Origin: Thysanoteuthis rhombus
Taxonomy: Eukaryota; Mollusca; Cephalopoda; Oegopsida; Thysanoteuthidae
Length of the DNA stretch: 64,000 nt
Assembly: GCA_963457665.1 (NCBI GenBank)
Contig: OY735231.1
Span: forward strand, 34,481,369-34,545,368
Direction: 5' to 3'
Numbering within the stretch: position 1 is the first letter of the stretch; every line of letters starts with the position of its first letter. Under the pieces are notes generated by a model, which ran no database searches, was not told where the DNA came from, and saw nothing but the letters and a program-made list of their open reading frames with translations. Shown in pieces: positions 1-13,300 of this stretch. A program made the position numbers and the translations under genes.

Positions 1-196
1 CTTCCCCCAGAAAATATACTCCCATTGCCTTCCCCCAGAAAATATACTCCCATTGCCTTCCCCCAGAAAATATACTCCCATTGCCTTCCCCCAGAAAATA
101 TACTCCCATTGCCTTCCCCCAGAAAATATACTCCCATTGCCTTCCTCGAGAAAATACACCCCCGTTGCCTTCCCCTGGCAAATATACACTGTTGCC
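1..196. repeat. 28-bp minisatellite
   Basis: Five identical 28-bp units from base 1 (each begins CTTCCCCCAGAAAATATACT), then two diverged units ending near 196. The array runs off the left edge. There are no spacers. Confidence 0.97.
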
Positions 197-252
197 ATTG
201 AAAAATGGTAGCAGACACCCCTGCCTTCTTTTCTTCCCTTAGGGGTCATACA

Positions 253-288
253 TCTGGAAGGGTTTGTAAAATGGATCAGCCAAAATGC
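253..288 (+). repeat. Decayed hammerhead-like repeat core
   Basis: It shares AATGGATCAGCCAAAAT exactly with 56106-56122. By comparison with the better copies it is the second half of a CTGANGA-stem-GAAA type motif. The left half here is degraded. Confidence 0.35.
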
Positions 289-1004
289 TAAAGTCTCATC
301 AACTATGTTCAATTGTCTGAGCAATTCTTGGAATGATAATCACTCTTCTCAAAATTACAGACAATTACTTCTGTTTAGTTTGGATTTCTATTACTGTTGT
401 TAAAGAATGCTGCTACCCTCAGAATGTGACCTTGAAAATAACTCAATTAGTTTGAAAATCAACTGGAGACTGAATCCTATTGTTCAATCTCTTGGACCAA
501 TTCATTGTATAATTACTAATTAACTAATTTAACTATAGATGATTGGTAAATCCCTGTGGGAATGCAACTACACCTCATGGGCAAAATATTTTTCTCTTTA
601 GTATGCTGAGTGGTACTCTAAAAATCATTCTAACAATATAAGAATCTGCCATATTTATTTATATACAATACAAGAAATTTTTAATCTGAATCAAAATTCA
701 AAATTGGGGTTTCACATTATACAAAATGTCGAGGAATTTAGCCTTGGAAAAAAAATTACTTTGATTCTTAGTTTCCACTCTCGTTCAAATTTGTCTCTTG
801 CCTGATGTTTGTGCACTGGTTTATGAAGAGTACTGCTCACGAAGATTAGCATTAAGTCAGCCCTTCATTCGCTTTGTGGTCAGTGTTCAAATTCCGAAGA
901 CTTTTGAGTAGCGTTATTTGTAAATACGTACACTATTTGATTATCTTTTTCAAATGAAACTGAATGAATCAATCTGTAATGAACCATTGAAATAATCTTT
1001 GCTC
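289..1004. other. Intergenic or upstream intron sequence, nothing recognised
   Basis: AT-rich, with no sustained reading frame and no exon signal. It probably belongs to an Amph intron, since the BAR 5' exons must lie to the left. Confidence 0.5.
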
Positions 1005-1352
1005 ATATTATATATATATATCATAACTCTACTTAAAATGATCTCCTACTATTACATGGTGAATTTTTCATTTGGCCTAGGTAACCCCACTTTTTATATA
1101 GCGCATTTATAATCATCTGTTGGATTATGTGTCCATTTCTTAATTATATATATGAATTGTCTTATATTATATTGAAACTCTATCTGAAATAATTTCCCGT
1201 TACTATACAGTGAATGTATCATTTATCATTTAGCCTAGACAAATAAACTAAACAATTAAAGAAAATGGAGCTGTTGCTGGAATCGAACCTACGACTGATA
1301 GGGTAGCTGCTTCAATGTAATGTTGCTCTTACCATTGAGCTAAACAGCCGTT
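1005..1352 (-). repeat. tRNA-derived SINE (family H)
   Basis: On the minus strand a tRNA-like head (about 1352-1262) has an A box (TAGCTCAATGGTAAGAGC) and a B box (GTAGGTTCGATTCC). The tail continues to about 1005 and includes TAGCCTAGACAAATAAAC and a TCCGTT-ATTACA block. The same head and tail occur at 2290-2530. Confidence 0.75.
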
Positions 1353-1479
1353 GGTAATGTAAAGGCTCAAATAACTGTTTTAATTCCTAATTCTCGTTTT
1401 GTTTACTTGTGGTCTATATCTGCTCTGTTTGTTTCTTTCAACATGGACTATTATGTTAAGAATTGATAATGATCCGAGA

Positions 1480-1540
1480 GAATGCTGCTACCCTGTCTGT
1501 TGCAGGTTTGATTCCTGCAGCAACCTTATTTTCTTTGACT
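1480..1540 (+). repeat. SINE head fragment (B box)
   Basis: GCAGGTTTGATTCCTGCAGC is a tRNA-like T-arm and B box in + orientation. There is no full A box. It is probably a fragment of the family H head. Confidence 0.45.
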
Positions 1541-1599
1541 GTTTATCCGTTTTAGGGTAAGAAATCTCATTTGTATGCAACACGATCTGGATTGGCATT

Positions 1600-1603
<4 letters not shown>

Positions 1604-1652
<49 letters not shown>
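1604..1652. repeat. (TA)n microsatellite
   Basis: About 24 uninterrupted TA units. The apparent reading frames across it are low-complexity Ile/Tyr runs. Confidence 0.98.
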
Positions 1653-1656
<4 letters not shown>

Positions 1657-1825
1657 AGTTTAGAATGCTTTACATCTTTAAACACTAAGCATTAAAAAAA
1701 ACTTTTTCAATAAATTTTTTCGTGTCACTTCAGTTACTTATTTCCCAACATCTGTCAATGCAATTTATGTAATTTTCTTCAGTGTTTTTTCCCTGTCTCC
1801 CCTTATACTTTGTTATTATGTTACA

Positions 1826-1835
1826 ATATATATAT

Positions 1836-1891
<56 letters not shown>
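1826..1891. repeat. Compound (TA)n(CA)n(TA)n microsatellite
   Basis: TA units, a short CA run, then about 20 TA units. Confidence 0.98.
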
Positions 1892-1894
<3 letters not shown>

Positions 1895-2289
1895 GTACTT
1901 GTTTAGAAATTTTGTTTCTTTGCTTCTTGCATGTACAATCACCAAATACTTTTTACCACAAAAATCTTCATGTTTCCACCATCTTGAATTGCCAAAGAAC
2001 TATCTTAACAGTAAAATGATTGCACACACTGAAGAACAATCCTTTCATATAATCATAAGAAGGATTGTATTATACATAAAATAAAATACATACATCCATT
2101 TTTCTTTTAAAAAGTAAATAAAATTATATAAGTGTCACTTATAAAAATTGAAAATAAAATATCTGTGGTAACACATTCTGAGGGCAGGGACAGACAATGT
2201 TATCTATTGAAAACAGACGCTATGTAAAAACTAGATCATTTGTACATATATCTGCTGTATTTGTTTCTTTCAAAGTGACAGTTATATAC

Positions 2290-2530
2290 TAAGAAATGGA
2301 TGTACGATCCGACAGAAATGATTATAAATTGCGTTATATTATATTATATTGAAACTCTTATTTGAAATGGTCCGCCGTCATTACACAGTTAGTATATCAC
2401 TTGGCCTAGACAACATAAATAGAATAAACAATTAAAGAGGTCGGGGCTGCTGCAGGAATTGAACCTGCAACCTTTAGGATAGCCATTTCGATGTAGCGTT
2501 ACTGAACAACCACCAGTAATGCGATCGCCC
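2290..2530 (-). repeat. tRNA-derived SINE (family H), second copy
   Basis: Minus-strand head with B box GCAGGTTCAATTCCTGC (about 2470-2450) and a decayed A box region near 2500. The tail towards 2290 has GGCCTAGACAACATAAATAG and CATTACACAG, shared with the copy at 1005-1352. Confidence 0.7.
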
Positions 2531-2544
2531 CAAAAACTTTTTTT

Positions 2545-2700
2545 TTTTTTCTTTTAATTATTTATTCTATTCATGCTGCTTAGGCCAAATGATACGTTCG
2601 CTGTGTAATAATGTGAGATCATTTGAAATAGAATTTCAGTTATGATATAATGCAATTTATAATCATTTGTCGCATTATGTATCCATTTCTCTGTAGCATA
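2545..2700 (+). repeat. SINE family H tail in opposite orientation
   Basis: ATTTATTCTATTCATGCTGC then TAGGCCAAATGATACGTTCG is the reverse of the 2290-2450 tail. The two face each other around a T-rich joint at 2537-2551, so the pair could form a long hairpin. Confidence 0.6.
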
Positions 2701-3040
2701 CGCTCCCACACTCTTGCAGTTCCTCTTTCATTCCGAGCAACTAAATCGCTCGAACTCAAACAACCTTTCTTGTGATCCGTTCACGTTTTTACATCTTCAA
2801 TTCCGAGAAGGGTAACACTACCAGAAACTCTCTTAATAAATTCCCGTTTGTCAACCTGACACCCCCATTGTTTTTATAACCCTGGATTTGACCTTCTACT
2901 TGAAGGATTTCAACAATTTTCACTGAAAGGAAAGTGATACGAAATGTTGAAGTTATGTAACTTCACTAATTCAATTGCAACACCGATCAAGGCAGAGGCT
3001 GGATGAATTCCAAATATCATTCAGATTATAAGAAATTGTC
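2701..3040. other. Unassigned sequence
   Basis: AT-rich, no exon or repeat recognised. Confidence 0.4.
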
Positions 3041-3260
3041 AACATGAGTTTTTCCAGTTTTTAAGTTGGTCTGGCTGACTATATTTGTATGTATGATGCA
3101 TACAGGCTGCACTAATGAAGCTGGAGGAATTAAATCTTGAATAATCCCTGCCTATTATGTCTGGAAAAATGTTTTTGATTCTCAATTTGGCCCCTTCATA
3201 GTTTGTGTCTGGCAACATAGTAGCGTCACACTTCCTTTCAGAAAACTTTGACGTTTCTAT
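3041..3260 (+). repeat. Interspersed repeat family A, 5' fragment
   Basis: It carries the family hallmark of an AGTTTTTAAGTTGGTCTGGC block, a GTATGTATGATGCATACAGG block and AAGCTGGAGGAATTAAA, followed by the TATTATGTCTGGAAAAA block. See the fuller copies at 4110-4545 and 41445-41905. Confidence 0.6.
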
Positions 3261-3752
3261 TCTATGGCCTTCTCCAGGTGTACTCTCGGAATGTGATGGT
3301 GGAAACAGAATTTTTTTTCAATGGTACAAATGCTATAACATTGGATGCTGGTGATATTTTTTTCTCTGCTTCTTAAGGCTAGATTTCCGTATCTTGTACC
3401 TGTTTAGTGGCAGAAGGCACATCAGGTTGAATTCTGCACTTGACTAAAGTACATTTGGTTGACGTGTTGATGTGCGTTGCCTCTTTCATTTTTCTCAGAT
3501 TCCGACAACGTTCCCCGTCTATGATGCGGATTTCTTCCCAGAGAAGATAATATTTGCCTTCCTCTTTTAACATATGGTCAACCATCCCAGATCATTCTCT
3601 TTCGCTTTTGATTTGCCTTTTTTATGCTTATGAATGGCTTGCTTGTTTGTTTCTCCAGTGTAGATCTTCCCACTTTTACAAAGAAAAAGATAGTCATCTG
3701 AAAAACTCATTGAGACTTCTCAAAACTATCGACGCTATGTAATGTAACCAGC

Positions 3753-3770
3753 CAGTCAGTCAGTCAGTCA
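3753..3770. repeat. (CAGT)n tetranucleotide run
   Basis: About four and a half CAGT units. GTAATGTAACC before it and GGATTACATTG after it form a short inverted pair. Confidence 0.85.
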
Positions 3771-3788
3771 GGATTACATTGATATGAT

Positions 3789-3960
3789 ATTCATTCCTGA
3801 GAAAAAAAAAATGAGCCAAGCACTTCCCATCATGTAAAAGATCTTGATACCATAGAGAACGTATCGAATCATATTAAGGCCAAACTGATTGGGTGAAAAT
3901 TTGGGAAGACTAACTAGCTGTGAGAAGCCGTCAGAGATCGGTCTGGGTTCTTATGGGGTT
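3789..3960 (+). repeat. Interspersed repeat family E
   Basis: AAAAAAAATGAGCCAAGCAC then CATCATGTAAAAGATCTTGA and CCATAGAGAAC match the copy at 47240-47420. Two copies make it an interspersed repeat; class unknown. Confidence 0.6.
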
Positions 3961-4109
3961 AATAAAAGGTCTGCAGATGCTATTTGTGAACAAATGAACT
4001 CGTATCTAAGATTTCCCTAACATTGTGCAGAAGACAACGCTGTGAACTTTTGCATCAACATAGTTTTAAAAGTAAAACTAGGAAGGTAAACGGTAGATAC
4101 GATGATTGT

Positions 4110-4545
4110 TAGTAATCGTCAACTAAAGCTGTCATCATAGGTTTTGTTCAGTTTTCAAGTTGGTTTGGCTGGCTATATTTATATGTATGTATCATGCATT
4201 GTGGTTACACCAATGGAGCTAGAGGGCTGAAAATTTAAGCATAATCTCCTTATTATGTCTGATAAAAAACTTCTTTTTTTTTTCTCCCATAAATGGGGTT
4301 TTAGTGGGGGTTCAATTTTCAATGTAAGTTCATACCTACCTGATCCCCAGTTTGGGTCCTGCAGCATTCATGCTTATTTTTTTTTCAAAATTTAGATTCA
4401 AGTGATCACTGTCCAACAAAAGAAGCAAGAAATAACCTATTCATAGATTCCCCCTCCTTTTTTCAAACTTTAATTGATCACCCCTAACACAACATACTGC
4501 CAAAAGACGTTGGTCATGTGACGGTTTCTATTGAGTGACTAGTCT
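4110..4545 (+). repeat. Interspersed repeat family A, near-full copy
   Basis: Order of blocks: GTTCAGTTTTCAAGTTGGTT; CATGCATTGTGGTTACACCA; GGAGCTAGAGGGCTGAAAA; TTAGTGGGGGTTCAATTTTC; GTGATCACTGTCCAACAAAA; GATCACCCCTAACACAACAT; GACGGTTTCTATTGAGTGAC. Five or more copies in this window share this order. No coding capacity or tRNA head is seen, so the class is open. Confidence 0.7.
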
Positions 4546-4594
4546 TAGACTGTTCTATTCATTTTTTTTTTTTTCTTTCTTTTTTTCTTCCCAG

Positions 4595-4680
4595 GCACAA
4601 GAAGAATTCACAGAATCTCAAAGAGTATTTGATGAAATTAATGAGAATTTGCACTTGGATCTTCCAGAATTTTATGATGA
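4595..4680 (+). CDS. Amph: Amph exon A (BAR helix)
   Basis: Acceptor after a T-rich tract (ttcttcccag), donor GA|gtaaga. It encodes [19 protein letters not shown] and then HLDLPEFYD, the segment of the BAR domain just before the FY..TF signature. It starts in phase 0 and ends in phase 2. Confidence 0.92.
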
Positions 4681-7600
4681 GTAAGACCGTTTTCTAAAAT
4701 CTTAATTAAATCAAGAACGTTGTGTAACCTCACTAATTTAATTGCAACATACAGTATTTCCTGGCGTCTTGGATGCCCTGCCTTCAATTTTTACTCACAA
4801 AATTTTGAAAAAAAAAAAAAAGCCTAAAGAAAGGATGGGCCGATGAAAAAAAAGTCATGTTCAGCCTGTAGGATGCCGGGTACATTTTTGAGACCAAAAT
4901 AGCATCTTTGACGTTGAAAAATGCAGTGAAACATTTCCTCTTCTCTCAGTATTCAGCCATCTTGAATGTTCAGTGCAATTTAACCTTTTCAAAACTAACC
5001 TACTAAGGTGCTCAATGCCTGAATAAAAATGTGTTAGTAGACATCTAAAAGAGATTTACCAAACATATATATTCCAGCAACTAGTTTGTTTTTTTTTTCT
5101 TTAAATATTCTGCCCTTTGTAGATAGATACTTCAGCTAGTGCTATTATAACCGCATGGATGAATTTAGTTCAGATGCAAAACTATGAAAACAGACAAAAG
5201 TTACCTAAAATGTCATAGAAAATTAAGGATTTTAGTATAGATGAAGTGTAAATTGCTGACGTTAATCAAATCCTATTTCCTACAAGCGTTCATTACTGAG
5301 AGATATAAAACAATCCTAATTGATCAAAGGCACAATGATAAATATCAACAAAATCAGGTTTACTTGAGGGAATTAGATCACAAGTTTTTATTCTAAATTA
5401 TGACTATCATAAAAATTAAGCACAAAAAATGCTTATTGCAATTCATACTGTAGTTTTAAAAAGTGCATCTAATTTATTATTAATTTTTGACTACTTCAAT
5501 TTTATTATTCAGTCGTTTTCATCACTAATAAGATCGTCAATAATGATTATAATAAAATAATTGCCTCCAATTCATTTTTATAGTTAAGATCGAAAAGACT
5601 TGATGTAACAGGGGAAGTAACTGATATTTTCAATACCGAGTAGTCTCTCTTTGTCGTGCATTCTAAAATCAGTAGTCAAGAGTCGGTATCATAATTTTGT
5701 TGGGTACGTTTCTCTCATACTGCCCCACGAGATTTACCCATTGCAAGACTTTTATTCATATTATCCTATGTTATCCTCAATTTTTCATCTTATACTTATG
5801 ATCTCTGTCTCGTATCAAACAGTGTATAAGCAGCCATTGAAACATTCATCTAGTGGAGAGAAATAGAGAGAGCAAATAAACTTACACTGGATGAAAGAGT
5901 TAGATTAAAAGTGAACATTTCTTTTCTAACTATAATCAACGCCTGAGTTCTACTTTTCTGCTTGGTATTGTACACTGGGTGTTTCAGTAGAATACCTAAA
6001 CACTGAGACTTAAAAAGACACCACATGTCACCATTATTCTCATTAAGATGTACTTTCTTTGAACCAGCAAACAGCCACATTCACATTTGCCTTTTTTTCC
6101 CCCCAAAATTAAGACTTTTTAGTAATCACTGCCCAAAAACAAAATGTGAGAGAAGTAACTTATTAATTGATCATCCCCTTTATCCCAATCTTGCATAACT
6201 AACCAGACCTGTTTTTTTTGTTTTTTTTTTTCAAGTAATTTATTTTCTTCCTTGTATTTAACCCTTAAAAACCAGCTGTGAAAGAATCAATCATAGCTTT
6301 TGTTTTCTCTTTGCAGTCGGATTAGATTTTATTCCACCACATTCCAAAGTCTCTTTGCTGCTGAAAGTGTGTTCCACTCTGAAATGGGAAAGGTGTGTAT
6401 TCAGCCTTCGACCTCACTTTCACGTCTTCTCTTTCATTTCAATAAAAGCTCAGATCCCCCCCCCCCCCCAAGTAATTTTTCAATAGGATCCATTCAGCTA
6501 TAAAAGTCATTTCATCACATCAATATTTACAAAAGAAAAATTTTCACTTTTTTGAAAAAAAAATATATCAGGCCCCAAATTTATTCTGAATTTTTTGTCT
6601 TTGTTTTTTTCTTATATTGTAGATGTGAATAGAGTATCTACAAAATTTGGTTGAACTTTTTCATTTGTTTGTGATTTAGTGGCACATACTCTTACAGTGG
6701 ATGAAAGACAAATATATTTAAGACAAATGATTTACGAGGGTATTTGGGGGACTATCACTATCAGCAACTCATCCAAGCCCCTTAACCATCCATGTCAAGC
6801 TTTGGTACATGACTCCCTAGTCATAATACCAGTGCATGGGATGCAGTGTAATAGTCTCTTTTTTTTTTTTTTTTCTTTCCAATTAAAAATATATCTGTTA
6901 AATACATATACAGTGCAACTTAATTAGTATATAAATTGATAGTCAGTACTAATTTTGAGGATAAACTGTCTTTTTATTCTAACATTACAGGTTTTTTTTT
7001 CATATTGAAGTGTCTTGAAATTCACGAAGAGAATAGAATGAGGGAAAGCAATTCTAAATGTACAGAGAATTGATTGAATATTCACACATTAACAATTTTT
7101 GTATTCGTGTGCTTACATTTTCATCTAAAACCCCCAAAAATGTCTAAGAAGAATTGATATTTTTGTTCGATCTTTGCCAGAAAAAATGAAGGATTTTCAC
7201 ACTGCACTCCGAACACAAAACTAACCACTCAAATGTCTTTTTGTTTGTGTCTATTATTTTGCATAAATCTTTAAATCTTCAAGTACTCAAGGTGTCATGG
7301 AAGTCGAAAAGATGGTCTCATTATTTTACCTGCCTGTTTTTATTCTCCTTTATTTATGTATAGATCTGCAATTTAGAACAATATATGTTAATCCATATCT
7401 GACTGTCGAATAAAAAATTCTTGTTTACCCTTTGCTACATTAATCCTTATTTCTTCTTACAGTTGTCAACAAATTTGATTGATGTGTGTCAAAGGTTATC
7501 AGCAAATCATGTACCTTTGGAGAGGAAGCGACCTGCACAAGTAAAGTAAGTATCATTTTATGGTACGAATAGAAAAAAAAATCGGGTTTCTCCAAGTTAA

Positions 7601-10353
7601 TGGTCCCAATGAACAACTACCTCTTTAGTATATCTCGGAATTTTTGAGATTAGGTATTATTATTATTTCTATTGATATTCAGACCATCCTCATCTTGGTT
7701 GTTTTTCATACAACGTTTCGGCCGTTGCACTCTACGGCCTTCGTCAGGTATCATCTGGTAGATTTGGGGAAGTAACGAACCGAACCCTTTATTTATCCGA
7801 CAGGGGTATATTGACCGCACTCCCCTCATAGCATTAGTAGTATTGTTATATTGTCTCACACTAGGATCGAACCTAGACCCACCAGATTACTTTACAGTAA
7901 TTTGTCTGATGCTGTAAATAAAGGGTTTAGTTCGTTACTTCCCCAAATCTACCAGATGATACCTGACGAAGGCCGTAGAGTGCAACAGCCGAAATGTTGT
8001 ATGAAAAACAACCAAGATGGGGATGGTCCGAATATCAATAGAAATAACTACCTCTTTCTCTCCCTATTTCAACTGTTTTCTGCTGGGGAACCTTTATCGT
8101 CACCCAAGGGGAAGTTGTTTAATTGTAAACAATCATAATTTTGGGAAAGTCAAGGAAACCTGAAAAGATAGGAATCAATTTATTCTATTAATTTGAACAG
8201 AATGCATTCATTTCTAAATGCTTTATTATTTCATGGTATGAATAGAGGAAAAAAATTGGGTATCTCAAAGTTAAGTCCCAATGAACTATTAATTACCTTT
8301 TTTCTCTCTCTAATTCAACCATTTTCTGCTGAGGACCTTTCTTCTTTCAAGATTTTTTACATGTATTTTGATTGTTATATAATTTTGTTCAAATTGTTTC
8401 TTACAGCAACCATATCAGCTTTGATGACCCAGAAACCAATCAAAGTTCTCCAGCTGATTCTGGTAAGTTTGTTTCAATGTAACTGATTCAAATTTGATTG
8501 GCACATTATTGGCACTTGTTATTCTTTAATCTGACTCTTGAAACATCTATTATGTGGACTTTCTAGAAAGTATCGAGCCATTTCATATTTTGTAGAAACA
8601 ATAATTCATCGAGGGCAATGGTGCCTTAGTCTCTTCAAAATACACCCAAAGGGATTTCTTTGAAAAGGACATAGGTCAACAGCCTGAGTTGAGTTGTAAT
8701 AGAGAGCAACTATAAAAATTCAGATAGAGGAAAATAGTTATCAAAATTGATAATAATGGTTTACAATACTTCATCTAATAAAAATAAGGTAATATAAGGT
8801 ATTGCTTTATGGATACTACCAGTACAGAAACAAAAACAAGCATGGTAGTGGAGAGATCGGAATGGAGAGCCAAACGGAGTTCTCATAGCTCAGATGGATC
8901 AGAGCAGCTGGGTGCATACCTTGCCTGCCATCGTTTTATGGGAGCTTAATCTTTATTTCAAATCTGTGCTGTTTATTCACTGCCATAGGTCGACCGTCTG
9001 ATTTGGGTTTTGATAGAAAGTAACCGAGAGTAGACATAAGGAGTAAGTGTTTGAATTTTCAACCCTCTAGCTCCATTGGTGATACATGCATACCATACTT
9101 ACATACATAGCTAGCCAGACTCCCTTGAAAACTGAAAAAACCAATGCTGACGATTTCTAATAATGGTTTTCAATATTTTGTCTAATAAAAATGAAATAAA
9201 TGGTTTACAAAATCTTTCAACAAAATTATTTGATAAGGGAGATAACTAGTATTTGGCAAATTTTCTGTCTTAATGATTATGTTAGGAAACTTTATTTGAT
9301 TGCAGAAGTAATTTTGATTAAGAAATGCAAATAGTCAGTCAGTTATCAGCTCGGAAAATGTACTTGGTGAGCCAGGTTCAAACTCTGACTGGGACTGGCA
9401 GTAATGGAAAAGGCATGAATCTATCTCCTTTCCCCCCCCCCCCAGTTATGGATAAAATAGTGTATGGTGAGTGCCATTTTGGGTGCTGGTTGCCTCTGAC
9501 TCTATTTCACATTTACGACCTTGAAGAACTAGCCAAGACAGAGAAACTTGTGATATGTGAAGTTCGGACAGGGACAGCTGATGTTGTACCATTTTGGTTC
9601 TAGTTCTCGTCTTTTTTCTTGTCATTCTATCAAATCTCTATTCAATTTTTTCCAGAGGAAAGCAGCCCAACTAACTCAAATTTCCGAAAATCTGAATCTG
9701 ATGTTTATGAAAACGTAATGTCTGTTCAGGTGAGGACCAGTCAAGTTTTGCTTCACAAATATCCAATTGATTTCAAAAGTACAAGTTTTGTATATTTTAA
9801 TTTTAGTTTATAATTTTTGTAAATGGATTTTTTTTGGCATGAACTTCCAACCACTTGAGACTGGAATATATTTTACTCTTTTTGCCTCAAGGCGAGTTTG
9901 TTTTTTGTGTTTTTTCTAATTTTAGCAAAAAATGTTACTTTCCCTTCAGATCAGTTTCAATTTGTGACATCATATTAGAATATCTTGTCAGCCACTCCAG
10001 GACTATTATTACTGTCACTGTATTTATCAACATCTATGAATTATCTTGTACCAATTTTTCAATTCCAGAACTTGCAAAAACATCACTAATTTTCTCAGAA
10101 CTATACGCACAATGTTTCTTCCTGGGTTACACCGCTTTCAAATGCCAGTATTTTGCCTTCTAGATGTTGTGTAGTAGTATTCTACAAGAGGGGTCCAATA
10201 AGTGAAAAAGATAAGAAGTAAGAAATAGCCACAATGGTTGGAAATAAATTTGTATTCAATAACTCATCATTAAAAGGTTTGAATTCAAAGTTGTATTTTC
10301 AACTCACAGAAATAAAATTCTTTTGACATGTGTCAATGAGATTTACTTGAGAG

Positions 10354-10396
<43 letters not shown>

Positions 10397-13300
10397 CGGA
10401 ACAAAATCCAAAACCCATTCAGATCTTCATTAATAATGTCATACTTGATGCTTACCCTGTCGCTCTGAAAAGTATACTGTCTAGTTCCTGGGGCCCCGCT
10501 CCCCAATGCTGCTCCTCCCCACTCCCCACGAAGAGGGGTAGGTTCAGGGCTAATTCCTGATGCCTGTCAAAAGGCAAATGTCCAGAGAACTGGATATTTT
10601 TTGTCTCAACCCACACGTATATGTTAGGGTTCCAACTGTGAACTTGACTTCATGTCACATTCCACCCTCATGGGGAGGCAAATAAATCCCATACATCAGA
10701 GCTTTCGAGACTTCTTGCATTGGCAACACTTTGATAATCAATTTTTTTCCCAGTTTTGTTAGCCAAGCCAAATATGTCATCCCAACAGTTCAACTGACTC
10801 AGGAGATTTATTTTTTGAAAGATATACAGAATCATACTTTATATCATGACACACACAGTTAAGAAATCTCTGCCATACATATTGATTTTTTTTCTTTTCC
10901 TTTTTCTCTAAATTAGTCCCAAGGTAAACATTGCTATCTATGTTTGAATATCGTAAATAATTTCCGCCATAACCCATTCTTCTCCAGGAAACCCACAATG
11001 GCTCCAGTCGTGCTTCCTATCCCTTGCCTTCTCCTAGACCTCGAATCACGATAAGCTCACCTGCGGATTCTTCCCCCGCCAATGATGTTGAAACACCTGA
11101 AAATGAAGAGGAAGACGAAGGAGAGGTGGAGAAGGAGGAGGAGGACAGCCCAGCAGGTTTTGAAGATGACAACCTTTATCAAGTCCCACCAAGTAATCAA
11201 CCAATTAAAAAGCCTCCAGATGGAGTCTTATACTCGGTTAGTTATGTCTCTCTCTCTACAATTTCTTGTTTGTTAGCCCGTTTATGCTTATAGGCCTATA
11301 TCTAATTCAATTTTTAAAAATTGCCATAGAAAATATACCTCTGAAAGGAAGTGGATCAAATTACAAATGAACACTCAACAGGATATTGTCTCAAAAGATA
11401 AGATACATGCTTTCAGTTTTTTTATAGATAAATTTGCATTACCATGCTGATATACTTTTATTTACCCCTTATTTCTAATTATACCAAAATCTGTTGAAAT
11501 ATTTGACTTGTGGCTTAAATGAATTTATCATAAATGGAAACCTTTTGAAATTTTATAAGAAAGAAGGGACTGAGGATAGAATTAAGGAATTATTTGTTCT
11601 TAGCAAGATTAGGAAAGAGTGAAATTTAAGCTTTCAAATCCACTACAAATCTCCTAAATAGTTTATTTATATCATTAGTATTAAGTAAGCGAAATTGGTC
11701 ATTATTAAAAACTGGCATTTAAAATGGAAGGTAAAAATCTACGAAGGATTACTTCCCTTAGAATTGTCGCCAAATCGTGCAAAATTTTACACATTTTTTT
11801 CTTCTTATAACAGTCAAGTGTTTTGAGTTATGGTCACGTGATTTTTCAAGTTATTTTTTTTTTTTCAATTAAATCAATAAAATCTGTCAAATATCTTCCA
11901 AATGAAGCACTTGATCCATTGTTGGCAAATCACTGAAATTTCAGTGATTGTAGTTCAATGGAAAATTTGAATTTTTTCCACCATTGTTAGTCTTACAGAC
12001 TCATAACAAAATCGCTGTTCCCCTGCAGTCATTCAACAATTCAAGTAGATGATTTCTTCAGTTGAAAAAAAAACAACCTTTGTTGCAAACTTTCAATGTT
12101 CATAATTTGTTGATATATATTTCTTCAATAACAGCACAAAAAATCCCATTTTATGCCACACTTATAATGCTTCTAATTTGCTGATATCAAGGTGATATCA
12201 CCAGACGATACATATTCCTCCAAGAACAATCGCAGAAAAACAACTCTGTCTCCATTCAAACCTTTAACACTTGTAATTCGGTCGTATATATTTTTTGGTA
12301 TATTTTTTTAAAATCTCAAAATCTCAAAATATGCCCTACAGACATTGAACAGCTAATCTGAAATAAGAGACTGACATCTTTCTTTTTTTTTTTTTATAAT
12401 TGAGGTTGAGATTAAATCCTCTGAATTGATACCTCCAAGAAACAAAAAGTTTCAATTGATTTCTCTCATTGCAGGTTCAGACAACTCACCCTTACACTCA
12501 AGGAGATACAGATGAATTAACATTCGAAGCACGAGAAATAATCTACGTTGTTGAACCTGAGAATCCAGAAGAAATGGTAGGAATTTTGAGATTTATTCTG
12601 AAGGGATGTAAAATTCCACTCTATTTCTCTATAGTTGTAAACTACAGTAATCTTCAAAACTATTCCAACAATATCTTTTTCTCTAAAACTTATCAATATT
12701 GTAAACCAGGCGTAGGCAACTTTTTTAATCAAACTGGTCACGCAAGACATTTTTCATCTTTATTCAGGCCACATATTTACTTGAAAAATGTAGATCATAC
12801 TACCGAAAGCTTACTTAATCTCCATTTCAGACAAAAAAAATGAATTACAATTTGATTTTGATATAGTAAAGATGGGCTCCTCAACATCATTCCCCACAAA
12901 TGTTGACCATACTCTGCTCAAAGAATTTTCCAAGAGAAGTCTAGAAGCCAACCAGTTTTGATATCAAAGAGATATCAGCATTAGTACAGTTTTAAAGTTC
13001 TGTTCCAAGCACAGGGAATGACTCATCAAATTTGGATTGGGCCTTCTTTGTCGCACAATGGACTAGAATTGACACATTGATTTGGGAATTCAAAACAATA
13101 ATAATTTTACAATATAAATCATAAGATTGACTCTCTTGAGAAAGATTATTTAAGATTTCAAATGAATGCCTAGATAGGCCAAGGGTTACAAAAATGTTGC
13201 CGTGGACCAAATCTGGTTTACAGCAACTATGGTTGCCCATATGTGCTATAAACCAATGCTTGCTTAGTGATATTTTCAGAAGATATTACTAATAATGTTA

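Noticed and set aside
1-168. Regular 28-bp repeats that could suggest a CRISPR array
   Set aside because: The units are head-to-tail with no spacers, in an intron-bearing eukaryotic sequence; it is a minisatellite.
1262-1352. tRNA gene on the minus strand
   Set aside because: A and B boxes are present, but the acceptor and anticodon arms do not pair well and the head is joined to a tail shared with another copy at 2290-2530; it is a SINE. The same reasoning applies to 43960-44000, 26033-26125 and 57237-57312.
1488-2084. Several open frames of 65-100 codons on both strands
   Set aside because: They run through TA/CA microsatellites and consist mostly of alternating Ile/Tyr or Thr/His; there is no domain or splice support.
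1-4594. Search for the preceding Amph BAR exon (DYD.ARH..E region)
   Set aside because: No splice-bounded block with this signature was found on the + strand, so the previous exon is taken to lie left of the window.
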